NCBI GenBank assembly: GCA_030770535.1
Contig: JASVEC010000042.1
Location: forward strand, 186,001 to 250,000
Origin: Batkoa obscura
Taxonomy: Eukaryota; Entomophthoromycota; Entomophthoromycetes; Entomophthorales; Batkoaceae
Direction: 5' to 3'
DNA length: 64,000 nucleotides
Below are positions 20,651-32,115 of this stretch, in pieces. Under the pieces are notes generated by a model, which searched no databases, was not told the DNA's origin, and saw nothing but the letters and a program-made list of their open reading frames with translations. A program made the translations under genes and the position numbers. Position 1 is the stretch's first letter. Every line of letters begins with the position of its first letter.

Positions 20651-23600
20651 TTAAACAATCTCAAGAATCTTTTTGAGTTTAACGATAAGTACCCATTCCT
20701 CTTTGCTTACATCCTCACGGAAAGTTTCCTTTAATACATCAATCGATTTACGTGTAATATGGGAGTAAAATTCATCCTTCTCAGTAAAGTGACGACCAAA
20801 CAATTTAGGAGTTTCATTGATCCCGGACTCTATCTTTACAGCTACACCAGCACCTGCCATACCTCGTTTAACTACATCAACTGGCTTATGATTCGATTCA
20901 ATACCAGTAACAGTACCTAGATTTATTACTTCTCTCTTCTTGGTTGCTGGGTCAAAGTGAACCACGCAGATTGGGGTTCCAACCCTTAAAGCACCTTCTA
21001 TGACATCGGCACCAAAGATAATTGGATCACGTCTAGAAAAGATGGCACCTGGCACCATTTTAAGGACACAAGGAAAGATAGCATCAGATGCTTGATCTTT
21101 ACGTTTCTGCTCTCTAATCGACTTAGAATACTCTGTGAATTTATCGAACAAATGGTAGATAATATCAGCCTTAAATATTTTAACGCCTAATTGTTCAGCA
21201 ATAGCATTAGCATCTTTATCAACCTCAACATCGAAAGCTAAAAGTACTGCATACTCTCTAGCTTTTTCTAACATCGTAGAGCATCTAATAACATCCCTCT
21301 TATAAACTGGACCAATATTGATACCTGAAACTGGGATCTTAGATACCCTTAAGAATTCTAAAAGAGCTTCTAATGAACCTAAAGTACTTGCTTGTACACT
21401 TACACCACGACCGGAGGTATCAATAGATTTCAATAAAGTTTGAAGATCTTCCATAACTTCATCCATTAAATCTTCCTCATCATCATCAGGCCCAACTACA
21501 AGTAATCGAGAACCAGCAATAGCCTTTTCAAGATCTGGAGCAGAAATCTTAACACCAAGAGCTGCCTTGACACGCTTATGATGAACATATGATGATTTAA
21601 CTCTTAACTCTTTAAGAGGTTGAGGCGTAAGAAGTGCTCTTACTTGTGTAACAATAGGTCCATTCAAACCACAAACAACAATACGATCACCTTCATTCAA
21701 ATAACCATTAGAAAGCACTACATCAATAGTTGTACCAAGACCTTCGATTACTTTAACTTCTAAAACAGTACATTCAAGTTCAGAAACGTACATTAATTTA
21801 TCAGTTAATCTGGTTTGTGTCAAAGTGACCAAGAGATCGAGAATATCTGGTACACCTTCACCAGTAATAGCTGAAGTAGGTACAAACGATACATACTTAG
21901 CGAAATTCTTATTTTCGTAATAAAGTTTAGCATTAAGACCTTGTTCAGCAAAAGCTAAGATAGTCTTTTCAACTCTTGTATCAAATTCTTCTTTAACACT
22001 CTTGGTTTGTTTAGATAAAGAATCTAAAAAGCCATTGTTTGGAATTGGTTTCCATCCATAGATACGATCAATCTTGTTAAGTGCAACAATGAATGGTGTT
22101 TTACGTTGCCTTAATAAACGAATAGATTCAAGAGTTTGGGGTTCGAGCCCGTGCATAATATCTACAACCAATATAGCAATATTACAAAGGGAGGAACCTC
22201 TAGAACGAAGATTGGTGAAAGATTCGTGACCAGGGGTATCGATAACTAAAAGACCAGGTAATTTATAATCGGCTATACTATTATTTTTAAGAATCTCAGT
22301 CTTTTGTTTAATATTTTCAATTGGGAAGTAAGTAGCACCAATTTGTTGAGTAATACCACCAGCTTCACCTTCTTGGACATTGGTTTGTCTAATTTTATCC
22401 AAAAGTTTGGTTTTACCAGTATCTACATGACCAAGGATACATGCAATAGGTGAACGTAAATCATCCTTTGACCTAGCTGCCATGGCTTCCTCAATTCTTT
22501 TATGACGACGTTCTGATGCTTCTTTCTTCTTTTGAAGTGCAAGTTTCTTAGCATGGCTTAATTCTTCATTGCTATCATCTGAATCATCCTCTGAATCATC
22601 CTCTGAATCATCCTCTGAGTCTTCATCTTCTTCGTCTTCATCTTCTTTATTTTTAGATTCTGGAGCTTTAGTAGCAGGAGCAGCTTTACTATTGGTTTTA
22701 GGAGCTTCAACTTTCTTTTCTTCTTCTTTTTCTTCTTCCTCCTCGGAGTGGTCTTCCCAGCTTTCCTTAATTTCCTCCTTCTCTTCTTCCTCAGAGTCTT
22801 CCCAGCTATCTTTAACTCCTTCAAGCTCTTCTTTGCCTTCTTTATCAGAAGCATCCCAATCTTCTTTAACTTCTTCTTTAACTTCTTTCTTAACTTCTTT
22901 CTTAACTTCTTTCTTAACTTCTTTCTTAACTTCTTTCTCAACAGCAACTTTAGGGGCTTCTGCAACCTTACCATGCTTTTTGACTATTTTAGTTTCAGAT
23001 ATAGTTGGACTAGGAGCAGTTGTATCTTCTTTCTTCTTGTTGTTTTTCTTTTTTGAACTATAAACAATGCGTTTTGGTTTATTATCCACAGCTTCATCAA
23101 CCTTGTCGTCAGAAGTAGAGGCTAAAATGGAAGAAGAGATCATACCACTTTTAATTAATGCCTCCCTCTTAAGATCAGCTTTCCTCTTAGCTTCCTTTTG
23201 TGCTTTAGTTAAGAGTTTACCCTCTTTACGTAATTGTTCACGTTTTTCAGCGTCTTTTTGCTTCTTGGCAAGCCTGGCTTCCTCCTTTAACCGTTCTTCT
23301 TCAGCAATACGCTTCTCTTCTTCCTCTATTCTCTTCTTTTCCTCCTCTTCGAGACGACGTATTTCTTCTTCTAATGCCTTGGTTTCTTCCATCTTTTTCT
23401 TAAGAGCTGCAATAACTCCACCTGGACCTTTCTTTTTACCTTTACCTTTACCTTTAGAAGCTTCCTCCACTTGTTCAACTGGTGTCTCTTCAGCACCAAA
23501 ATTCTCTTCAGCTTCAGCTTTTTTCCTTTCAGCTTCAGCTTTCTTCTTTTCAGCTTTTTGGCGTTCTTTTCTTTCCTTTTCTTTTTGTTTGGCAGATTTA

Positions 23601-24531
23601 AGTTTAGGTGCGGAATCCTCTTCAATGTCAACATTTTTAGCTTTGACTAGTTCCTCTTTAGCCTTGACTGGTTCATTTTCAGCTGGTGCAGCGTCTTCAG
23701 CACCCAAATCAGCATAAAGATCCTCTTCTAAATCATAAGCTTGCTTCTTCTTTCCTTTTCCTTTTCCTTTCTTTGGGGCTTCAGTTGAAGCAACTGGAGC
23801 TACTGAGTCATCCTCGATAAGGGCAGCTAAGGCATCTAAGTCATCGTCCTTCTTATTTTTCTTTTTCTTCCCTTTTCCAGTTGAAGGAGCTGGAATGGAT
23901 GAATCTTCAATCAAAGCAGCTAAAGCATCGAGCTCATCATCCTTCTTTTTATCTTTTTTACCTTTTTTACCACCTTTTTGGGTTGTAACTGGAGTAGATA
24001 TATTTTCGACTTCTTCTTTATCTTCTTCAGCGACTTCATCCTCTAAAGCATCAAAAGAGATTTGTTCTTTACCTTTACCCTTTTTAGGTTTCACAGGAGC
24101 CTCATCAACATCCATATCTTCTAGAGCATCAAACGAAAAAGTGTTGGACTTTTTCGAACCTTTACCCTTCTTTTTTGATACTGGAGCATTAAAAGAATCA
24201 GCTTCTTCGTCCGATAAGTTTGCTAAAGTTAAGATATCTGGGGCATCGGTATTGTCATCAAAAGCGGCGTTCTTTTTTTTGGATTTTTTATCCTTCTTTT
24301 TAACACTTTTGGAAATCATTGACATTAAACCACCTTCTTCTTCTTCACCAAGAAGTGCTAAAAGGTTTGTTTTTTTATTGTCATCCAACTCTTCTTTTTG
24401 CTCAAGAGCAGTAAGATCAGTATCGATTTCTGGACCATCCCTAAAAGATAGTTAATTAATATACAATAAATGAGAAATCTCAATTACCAGTAATCATCTT
24501 GTTGTTTTTTTCCACCTTTCTTTTTACCCAT
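20651..24531 (-). CDS. FUN12: translation initiation factor eIF5B (IF2 homologue)
   Basis: GTPase that joins the 60S subunit to the 48S complex at the start codon. Two exons (24488-24531 and 20651-24440, 47-nt intron) give 1277 residues, longer than yeast (1002) because of the tail. The start [15 protein letters not shown] is the family N-terminus and is found only by including exon 1. Residues ~16-660 are low-complexity, alternately Lys- and Glu/Asp-rich, with KKEV repeats near 515-545 and EDDS repeats near 620-640. The G domain begins near residue 684: [37 protein letters not shown]. Domains II-IV follow, ending in the expected helix ([15 protein letters not shown]). Long open frames on the other strand over 22.5-24.4 kb are shadows of this repetitive coding sequence. 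Confidence 0.96.
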
Positions 24532-25417
24532 TTTTAATATAAAGTTAAGTAGTTATCTTAAACTATAGTTAATTTTATTTGATTCTTATTGTAAGAATAA
24601 GAATAAAAAGCAAAAATTAAAAATTGGGGCAGCTGCGTATTAATGATGAGAAAAAATAGCTGCGAATTTTGTTTTGCAGAAGCTGAAATTTCTTTTGGGC
24701 AATAATTTCATCAATTTTATTTGGAAATGCTGTTCTGGATGGATGTTTTCGATTTTGAATAATAATCTTAATATTTAAAATTTTAAAATTTTAAGTTACT
24801 ATAACTTATAATGTTTTATTAGAAGCGAAACCAGCCCAGTTGTATGTATAAAACAATAGCTAGTTATGAAATTTCATGATGATGGAAAAGTCAATTAGAT
24901 GCTATAAAATGAATAACTTTTATTTTATAAAATCTATTTTGGAATGCTTCGAATCATTTTTTTTAGTTTGGTCAAGATATCATTTACTATGTCAAATGCT
25001 ATACTATTAAATGAGTATGCTCTTAATACCTATTGACATATGTTGCTTTTGTATATTATTGTAAAGTGATGAATCTAATAATATCGTAATTTTATTAGTA
25101 TTATAATAGAAGATGAAAATTTATAAATACCTATTAAGATAAATGTATTAGCTATTGTATGTTTAAATAATAAAATTTGTTAAAACTTCTAATTTTATAT
25201 TACTTTTGATTTCACAATGATAGAGCAAATTCAAGAATGGAAAAGTCTCAAATTTAAAACGCGAAATCCAAGTATTTAGATTTTAAATTAAATAAAGTCC
25301 TAATTTTCCAAAGAATTAAATTGTACTCAAAAAATAATTCGGTTAAAGATAGAAAACCTTTATCTTTTAATCCATTTAAATTATAGAATTTTAAAAAACT
25401 TAATTAATTAAATAGAT
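24532..25417. promoter_or_regulatory. divergent promoter region, eIF5B and symporter
   Basis: 886 bp between divergently transcribed genes. AT-rich; no clear TATA box or repeat copy. A TTCGAATC at about 24952 looked like a tRNA B box but has no partner A box. Confidence 0.45.
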
Positions 25418-27022
25418 ATGGATGAGACACCAGAAAGAGTACCATTGCCTTTAGACGATACTACCAAAATTGTTATATGGGTGTTATGTTTAGGTGGTGT
25501 AGTATTGTTTGCATTATTTGCTGTCGTATGCACTTATATTTATCAACGTAAAAAACCGGAACTTATTAATGAGTTAGAGTTCTTTTTAACTGCAAGAAAC
25601 ACTCAACCCACAATTCGAGTAGCGTGGAGTTTTGTTGCTGGTGTATTAGGTGCTTGGATCTTAGCTGGTCCACCAGGCTATGCAGTCACTGCAGGTGTAA
25701 TTGGTTTAATATTTTATGCTTTAGCTTCTGGTTTACCAGTTTTATTACTTGCTTTTGTTGGTGACAGAATACAAAAGAAACTACCTAATGTAATTTCTTT
25801 CTGTGATTATGTTCATTATCGTTTTGGTCTCGTACCTCAAATCTATGTCGTGATTATTATGTTACTTAATATGGGTATTGGTTTAACTGCCGAATATACT
25901 GCTGTAGGTGATATCTTTGAAAATGTATTGGGTATCAATCGTATCCCAATTTTAGTTACTGTTGGTGTGTTAACTATGGTTTATACTGCTTACGGTGGTC
26001 TTTATGTTTCTATTATTACGGATCAAGGACAAGCCATTTTCGCTTCTTTATTATTAATGGTATTATCAATTTATGTCGGTGCTACTTTTAGACCTGAATT
26101 GGGACCACTACCCGATTTCCTTCAGCCTACATATACAGGGTTTTCATCGATTGCAGCTATGCCAATATCCTTATTTTGTGCAACTGTTTATTCAGAAGCA
26201 CCATGGCAACGTATTTGGGCTTCAGAGAATCCACAAGCTCTTAAAACTGGAGCTGCATTAGCTAGTTTTATTATTTTTGTTTTCGTTTTCGTATTTGGAT
26301 TATTTGGCTTTTTAGCTGCATGGGCAGGTTATCCCACAGATGATCCAAATCTTTTGGTTTTTTCTTTATTAGCTCATGGTGAAAAAGTAGCCCCTTCTTG
26401 GATCATTGTGATAATGGCTTTACTAATTATTACTATGAATGAATCTGCTGTTGACAGTTTTCAAAATGCTTTGGTAGATACTATTTCTACTATGGTATTA
26501 AGAAACCGCTCAGTTAATTGGGCTCGTGGGTTAGTAGTTCTTATTAATATTCCAATTATTATAGTTTCATTACAAAATTATCCTGTTATTAACTTATTTT
26601 TAATTGGTAATGTTATTACTTCCACTTCAGCCTTACCCATGTTATTAGGCTTATGGGATGGAGGATATAATATTGTTACTGGAGCTTCAGTTGTATTTGG
26701 TAGTTTATTTTCTTTAATTTCAGTTATGGTTTATGGTATTATTACAATGGATGGGGATGCTAACAAAGGACTCAATTTTGTGTTTTTTGAATCCTATGAT
26801 TATCCTACTTTCTTAATTGCTACTGGGTTTTCTTTAATTGGTGTAGCCCTCTGGGTAGCTGCTGTAAAAGTAATTGAGCTTTTAGGTATTCGTACCATAT
26901 ACTTGCCAGGGTTTAAACCAGGCTATTTAAATACTACAAATGATGCATTTGATAACACTGATCCACTTGCTATCAATTCTCATTCTCATACTCCTAAATC
27001 AAACGACAGTAGAAATCATTAA
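25418..27022 (+). CDS. sodium:solute symporter (SSS) family transporter
   Basis: Single-exon 534-residue plasma-membrane transporter with about 13 hydrophobic helices. Family features: an N-terminal outside-facing helix then ELEFFLTARNTQPTIRVAWS, a GxxxGAWI-like stretch (VAGVLGAWILAGPPGYA), the middle VYTAYGGLYVSIITDQGQAI that matches the SSS core 'GG..av..td..Q', and NESAVDSFQNALVDT. The C-terminal ~45 residues are hydrophilic and rich in Asn, Ser and His. It is closer to the fungal urea/proline-type branch by general look, but substrate cannot be told from sequence alone. Confidence 0.88.
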   Translation: MDETPERVPLPLDDTTKIVIWVLCLGGVVLFALFAVVCTYIYQRKKPELINELEFFLTARNTQPTIRVAWSFVAGVLGAWILAGPPGYAVTAGVIGLIFYALASGLPVLLLAFVGDRIQKKLPNVISFCDYVHYRFGLVPQIYVVIIMLLNMGIGLTAEYTAVGDIFENVLGINRIPILVTVGVLTMVYTAYGGLYVSIITDQGQAIFASLLLMVLSIYVGATFRPELGPLPDFLQPTYTGFSSIAAMPISLFCATVYSEAPWQRIWASENPQALKTGAALASFIIFVFVFVFGLFGFLAAWAGYPTDDPNLLVFSLLAHGEKVAPSWIIVIMALLIITMNESAVDSFQNALVDTISTMVLRNRSVNWARGLVVLINIPIIIVSLQNYPVINLFLIGNVITSTSALPMLLGLWDGGYNIVTGASVVFGSLFSLISVMVYGIITMDGDANKGLNFVFFESYDYPTFLIATGFSLIGVALWVAAVKVIELLGIRTIYLPGFKPGYLNTTNDAFDNTDPLAINSHSHTPKSNDSRNH

Positions 27023-27078
27023 GTTAAGATACTATATGCTTTAGAATAAACTTAATTTTATATTCGATTATTACTATA

Positions 27079-27178
27079 TGGGGATGTATTTTTGTGTTTA
27101 AGAATTTTATTGACAATTTTTCCGCTTAAATAGCGCTCAAAAAATAGAAAGAATAATGAAGTTGAAAAAACACTCCCA
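27079..27178 (+). mobile_element. short TIR element (MITE), copy 9
   Basis: Complete forward copy just 3' of the symporter gene. TGGGGATG to CACTCCCA; TA at 27077-27078 and 27179-27180. Confidence 0.88.
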
Positions 27179-27339
27179 TATATTGTTATTTTGAACTTAT
27201 TTATTCATTTACAATTATCATGATAGTCATTATAAATCAATGTTACGCTTCAGTTAAACTATCTTTTAAAAATTACATGTCTAGAACAATGTTTATAAAT
27301 GTACTGAGATAAATATAAATTATAAAAATTTTAGTCTAA

Positions 27340-28740
27340 AGTCACTACAAGTAGTAGGATCAAAGAATCCGTTCTCCAGAAGCTCACAATCTTTCTTAGA
27401 TTATTTTAATCTGAGGGATGAAAGAAGAAACTCTTTAACTAAGAAAAATTTTTACTCAGAAACACAATTTATGTTAGAGAAGGGTTTGATTGAGGCTTAA
27501 AGACCCTTTCATACTACCGGAGGTGAATAATACAAATAATATAAGCGATATTTAGTGAAAGGAATAAAGTGGAATAAGATGTAGATAAATCTGAAGCAAT
27601 GGAAAGGTCTTTATACTAATAAATAAAAATTGGTATAACTCACTAAAACATGAGATACTTTATTATAGATGGACTGAACTTAAGAACATAATAAAAAACG
27701 ATGGGATAGCAAACCAATATCCAAAATTATTTATGTCTTTCTATAATATTTTGGCAAACATTAAATAAAAACACTACTTTAAATCACATAAACAATTTTG
27801 TATCAAATTGTTTTTTAGGTTATATTTCAAATATACTAAGCAAATATGAATAAAATATAGATATCTAAAACTAAGATATACACTGCCCACGAAATAATTT
27901 ACTTGGTATACTATCTAAACATTTCTTAAAAGACCTTGGATTCATAATGAATAGATATTTTATTAGATAAAGCCAAGTTTACAAAATAGGTTAGAGTGTC
28001 ATTTGGTAGGAGCCTTGATGCTCTAAATACTGAACTTTAGCCTTTTGGTCCTACAAAAAATATCATGTTTTTAGTCTATTCATCATTCAATATATAGATG
28101 TGATCCAAGTAAGTTGGAGTCAATGCCTTCTGAACAAAATTCATATAATATATATGGTAAATCGTTTAAAGAACGGGCCTTACAAAACTGGAAGCAAAGG
28201 TAGGTTTGAATTCATCTAATGAAAGTTTTAGGTGACAAGAGAAAAGGGAGGAATGGTCAATACTACAGGTGATTAGATCGAAAATTGCTTTGGATCCTAA
28301 ATTTAGTGCACAAGAACAGCCGAAGGATCAGTGGATTTTCCTTTTAAATTTAATACAATCAAGTATTATAATACTATCAATGAAATCAAAGTTGAAATCA
28401 ATTCAAACCTAGTGAGAAATCAAAAAAGAAGAGGTTTTCAGATAGAACGATTACTAATAAAATATACGAAAGACTAAATCTAGTCACTGATTTACCTATA
28501 ATGTTACAAGTGTTATCAATTAGCGTTGTTAGTTTAAAATTAAGATATGGGGATGTATTTTTGTGTTTAAGGATTTCACTAATAGGTTTTCTACTCAAAT
28601 AGTGCTTAAAAGATGGAAAAAGTGATGAAGCCAAAAAAACATCCCCATATAGAGCTCTGAAGGAAGAGTTTAAATATATTAGAGCTAGAGTTCTTGAGGA
28701 AAGTATTGGATATTAAGCAAACGCATGAAAACAATGAAAG
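27340..28740. other. decayed coding-like sequence of unknown origin
   Basis: Less AT-rich than its surroundings and with protein-like stretches in several plus-strand frames, none continuous. Examples: SRSSQSFLDYFNLRDERRNS (about 27.38 kb), KSFKERALQNWKQR (about 28.17 kb) and NKIYERLNLVTDLPIMLQVL (about 28.48 kb). A MITE at 28548-28647 sits within it. I recognise no family; it could be a dead gene or a dead transposon. Confidence 0.3.
28548..28647 (+). mobile_element. short TIR element (MITE), copy 10
   Basis: One of the best-preserved copies: TGGGGATGT to ACATCCCCA with TA at 28546-28547 and 28648-28649. It lies in the decayed coding-like region. Confidence 0.9.
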
Positions 28741-30650
28741 TTATCAATGTTAGTTATCCAACCTGTTAATATGGAGGAATTATAAATGTTGATATGTTTG
28801 ATAGATTTAGTCATTATAATCATAGCATAATTTAAAAAATATTATCTCTTTTATTACACATAGAAATTGCTTTTGCCAATATTATTCAAACTGTCATATG
28901 TTATAAATAAATTAGCATGTAAACCAGTTTGTAGATAGCGTATATTAATCCTAAATATTTTTTTTTTATTAATGTTAATTGAAGTTTATTTAAACTACTC
29001 TAATTAAACTAATAAGTGATTATAATATAAAGCATATAAGGATGATTTTTTTGAATGGAAAAATTGCTAATAAAATTTTTAAACAAATAATGTTTAAAAG
29101 ACAGAAAAAGTAATGAAATCAAAAAAAACATACTAAATCATTGATACTATAAAACTTTTAAAAACTTTATGTATCTTTCAATCTGTGTATTTATTCTTAA
29201 TATATGTTTAGTAAAGCATTTGAGTTATGGGTAAAAGATTGTAATTTTTCAAAGAAAACTGTAGAGGTAACCCAAAAATTCTTTTACTTTTTGTATAATT
29301 TAAATTCGTAAAAGTATATTATTATAACAATAATATGTCATTATTGTTAAATTGTCTATATTCTTATATGTAAAAAGAATCCACTGCCATAGCCAGAAAT
29401 ATCAATAAATATTAAAGATAAATAAAATGAGAACTTTTGAGACTATCAACAAAGTTTATGAAAAATGATATAAAGAAATTACATACTATACAAAAACGGA
29501 TATATTATTAAAAACTGTATTTTATACTGTGTATTATGACTCATCAAATTGAACTAAAAATGAGCACTTTGATAAAAAATAAATTAAGTTTTTTACTTTT
29601 TAATTTAAACATCAACTAAAATTTAACTCTAACGTCATCCCATCCTTAATTTTATCCATGATCTATCCCTAACTTTAAATTAGCCTTAACACTCACCTTA
29701 ACACTAATCTTTAACTCGTTATAATAATTACTACCAATAATAGAACTTTGTAGGAATTTTTATCTACCTTTTACAAATGAATTTTTGAATCACAGGTTGA
29801 TAGATAAGATTAATTCCAAGTTTGACGAATTATCTAAAAAATAAAAATTCAAGCAAATCTATAATAATTTTCCTTCAACTCTAGAATTTCGTCATTAGAT
29901 CTCATACTTTTTGATATACTATCAAAAAACAAAGTGAAATTTCAACAAAAAAAATTCTTTATTAAGTATTTCTGCCAATAAATACGGAAAATAACAGAAT
30001 ATTTAAACACTCAACTTGTCTTAAATATTACTCTTTTTGCTCAATTCTTAAGTTATTATATTTCCAATGAAAACTTAGAAAATAAATGAGCCTAAAGTAC
30101 AGAAAGAAAGAGCTTCCTTTAGCTTCTACTTTATACAATTAATAAAAATAAAGCTACTTTAATATTAACTATATATTTGTTTTCCCTTTACTACTTATAG
30201 TAAATATAATGCATGCGGTTATTTTTATTAATATTAAGTTTTAACATGCAATTAAAATTACCTTAATGTTTAGTTTAACTTGTTTATTTATGAACTGAAA
30301 AGTCGCTTGATAGTATAATTCAATTTCTATGCAAAATACCAATAAAATTTATCCACTCATCAATCAACAATTGTTCCTTTATAATATCATCAATGTGATT
30401 TATATAATAAAAGTTTGATGATGTTTTAATAAATTTTTATTAAAATTAATGTAATAGATTGACATCATTTCATAAATCACTAATTTCTACAGTAAACGTT
30501 GTATAGCAGCTAATGAAATAAATTTGTTGATTTAAACTAAGTTTTGAATAACTGAAAACTTTAAATTTGTATTCAATTAATGAAATATATCGTTTTACCT
30601 TTATTTATAGTATGATTAATTAAGGAGAGTAAGGTTTATCTTAGTATATA
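28741..30650. other. AT-rich intergenic DNA
   Basis: Apart from the rearranged repeat copy at 29037-29135, nothing is recognised. Confidence 0.45.
29037..29135. mobile_element. rearranged MITE, copy 11
   Basis: The left part reads as the reverse-orientation core (GGAAAAATTGCTAATAAAAT, then TTTTTAAAC) and the right part as the forward-orientation core (GTTTAAAAGACAGAAAAAGT, then AATGAAATC). It is thus two half-elements joined in opposite sense, with degraded ends. Confidence 0.65.
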
Positions 30651-30741
30651 TGAAAAGTAGCTTAATTGGTAGAATTTCGGTCTATTTATTTTATTATGTT
30701 CCAAGAAAAATAAGTATAAATTATTATTATTATTATTATTA
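30651..30741 (+). repeat. possible tRNA-derived SINE or tRNA relic with (TTA)n tail
   Basis: TAGCTTAATTGG at 30658-30669 matches a Pol III A box inside a tRNA-like D-arm (TAGCTTAATTGGTAGAAT). A weak B-box-like GTTCCAAGA follows at 30698, 40 bp downstream, and the unit ends in a perfect (TTA)7 run at 30721-30741. No acceptor stem pairs, so it is not a working tRNA. A tRNA head plus simple-repeat tail is the layout of a SINE. Confidence 0.35.
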
Positions 30742-32115
30742 ATGTTGGAGAAAAAGAGGTAAGAAACCAAATTAATAAAAGGAATAAAAGTAATTACAAA
30801 TTTAATTAGTTGATCGCGATAATAGATAATGATTCATTTGCTTCTTAATACATAATTATATATTATTAAAATATTAATATACAATAACGATGTTAACTAA
30901 ACAAAAGGAGGGATGATATCAACTTCCCCAATCCTGGAGTTTCTCTAACTCTAACTCCTGATGTTTTTTCAATTTTTTAATGTGAAACTAGGAACCTTTA
31001 CTAAATTTGTAACTAAATACTTCCATTTTTCTTATTAAGAATGAATTATCAATTTTCATTTAAATTAATTTCACTAAAAAAAATTCATAGTGTTTCCTTG
31101 AAATCATCCTAATTCATTCATTTAAAAGTCGATATCATTGGTTCTTTTCAAGAAAATGGAATCTTTTAAGAAAATAGTAGTTGAAGAAATATCAAACTCA
31201 TATTACTTATAAATTAATAAATAGCAAAAAAAGGAGTTAAAAAAATAAAAGAAACTTAAATAAAGTTACATTAAAAGAAGCTTATTTAATATAGGATTTT
31301 ATTTAAAATTCAGTTTTTTATAGTTAGTTAACTGATATCATTATTGATGCAAGTTAATCTATTAACTGTGTTACTATCAATATATTTAGTAATTTAGCGT
31401 CAATTTGATTGGTTCGTGGTGAGCATTAAAAAGCCATTCAAGCAGATAACATTCAGGTTAAATTTTCTAATAATAACAAAAAAATGAAGTCTTAATTTGG
31501 AAAGACAAAGTATGATTAAAAGATAAATACAAAAAGTATCAATTTGAAAGCCATAAAAGTCGAGTAAAAAATTGAACTTAGAAAATGAAAATAAAAAGAA
31601 AATTTTAAGCATCAACTTGAAAAAAATTTTCTCTTAAATTAACTTCAAGTAAAAGAAAGTTAAAAATTTTTATTAAAAAAACATCGTGTTTCTTTATAGA
31701 CCATCTGCTCCTTTTTAGGTTTGCTTTTGGAAAGAGATTTTAAAGGGTTCAACTACCGTTCATCAATTTAGACTTGTTTTATATCACTTAAAGCGTTCAT
31801 CTACCTAACAAACAAAGTATTTTTTAATCCTTATTGACTTTATCTTCAGCTTACCACCTTATCCTTTGTTTCTTTTATTTCAGTATGCAGCTTAAGCTTT
31901 AAATCAGCTTCCCCTGCGTATCGTTTTATATTCGTATTGGTTAATTTTTACTTTTAAGTGTTTTCTTTCAAATTCACTTAAAGGTGTATCATCACTTTGA
32001 GCTTTTATAATATCAATTTATCTTCTCCAACAACTTTCTTTTAAAAGAAAAAATTTCAATTTCTCCTAAACCTCATTTACCCTTTAATTGTCCTTAGTTT
32101 AATTAAATAAAATCA
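30742..32115. promoter_or_regulatory. upstream region of the CENP-B-like gene
   Basis: AT-rich; the last ~430 bp before the ATG become pyrimidine-rich on the plus strand (runs of CTTT and TTTCT), typical of fungal promoters and leaders. No TATA box or repeat copy seen. Confidence 0.4.

Noticed and set aside
22558-24455. Several long open frames on the plus strand and in other minus frames over the eIF5B N-terminus
   Set aside because: They are Ser-, Phe- or Lys-rich shadows of the low-complexity Lys/Glu coding sequence of eIF5B.
24945-24965. TTCGAATC resembling a tRNA B box
   Set aside because: No A box or acceptor stem at the right distance; same reasoning for TAGTTCGAATTC near 53448.
28398-28634. 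Open frame on minus strand containing a repeated peptide also seen at 56.9 and 57.5 kb
   Set aside because: The shared peptide (HYLSRKPISEILKHKNTSP-like) is just the translation of the MITE core; the same holds at 56861-57064 and 57481-57672.
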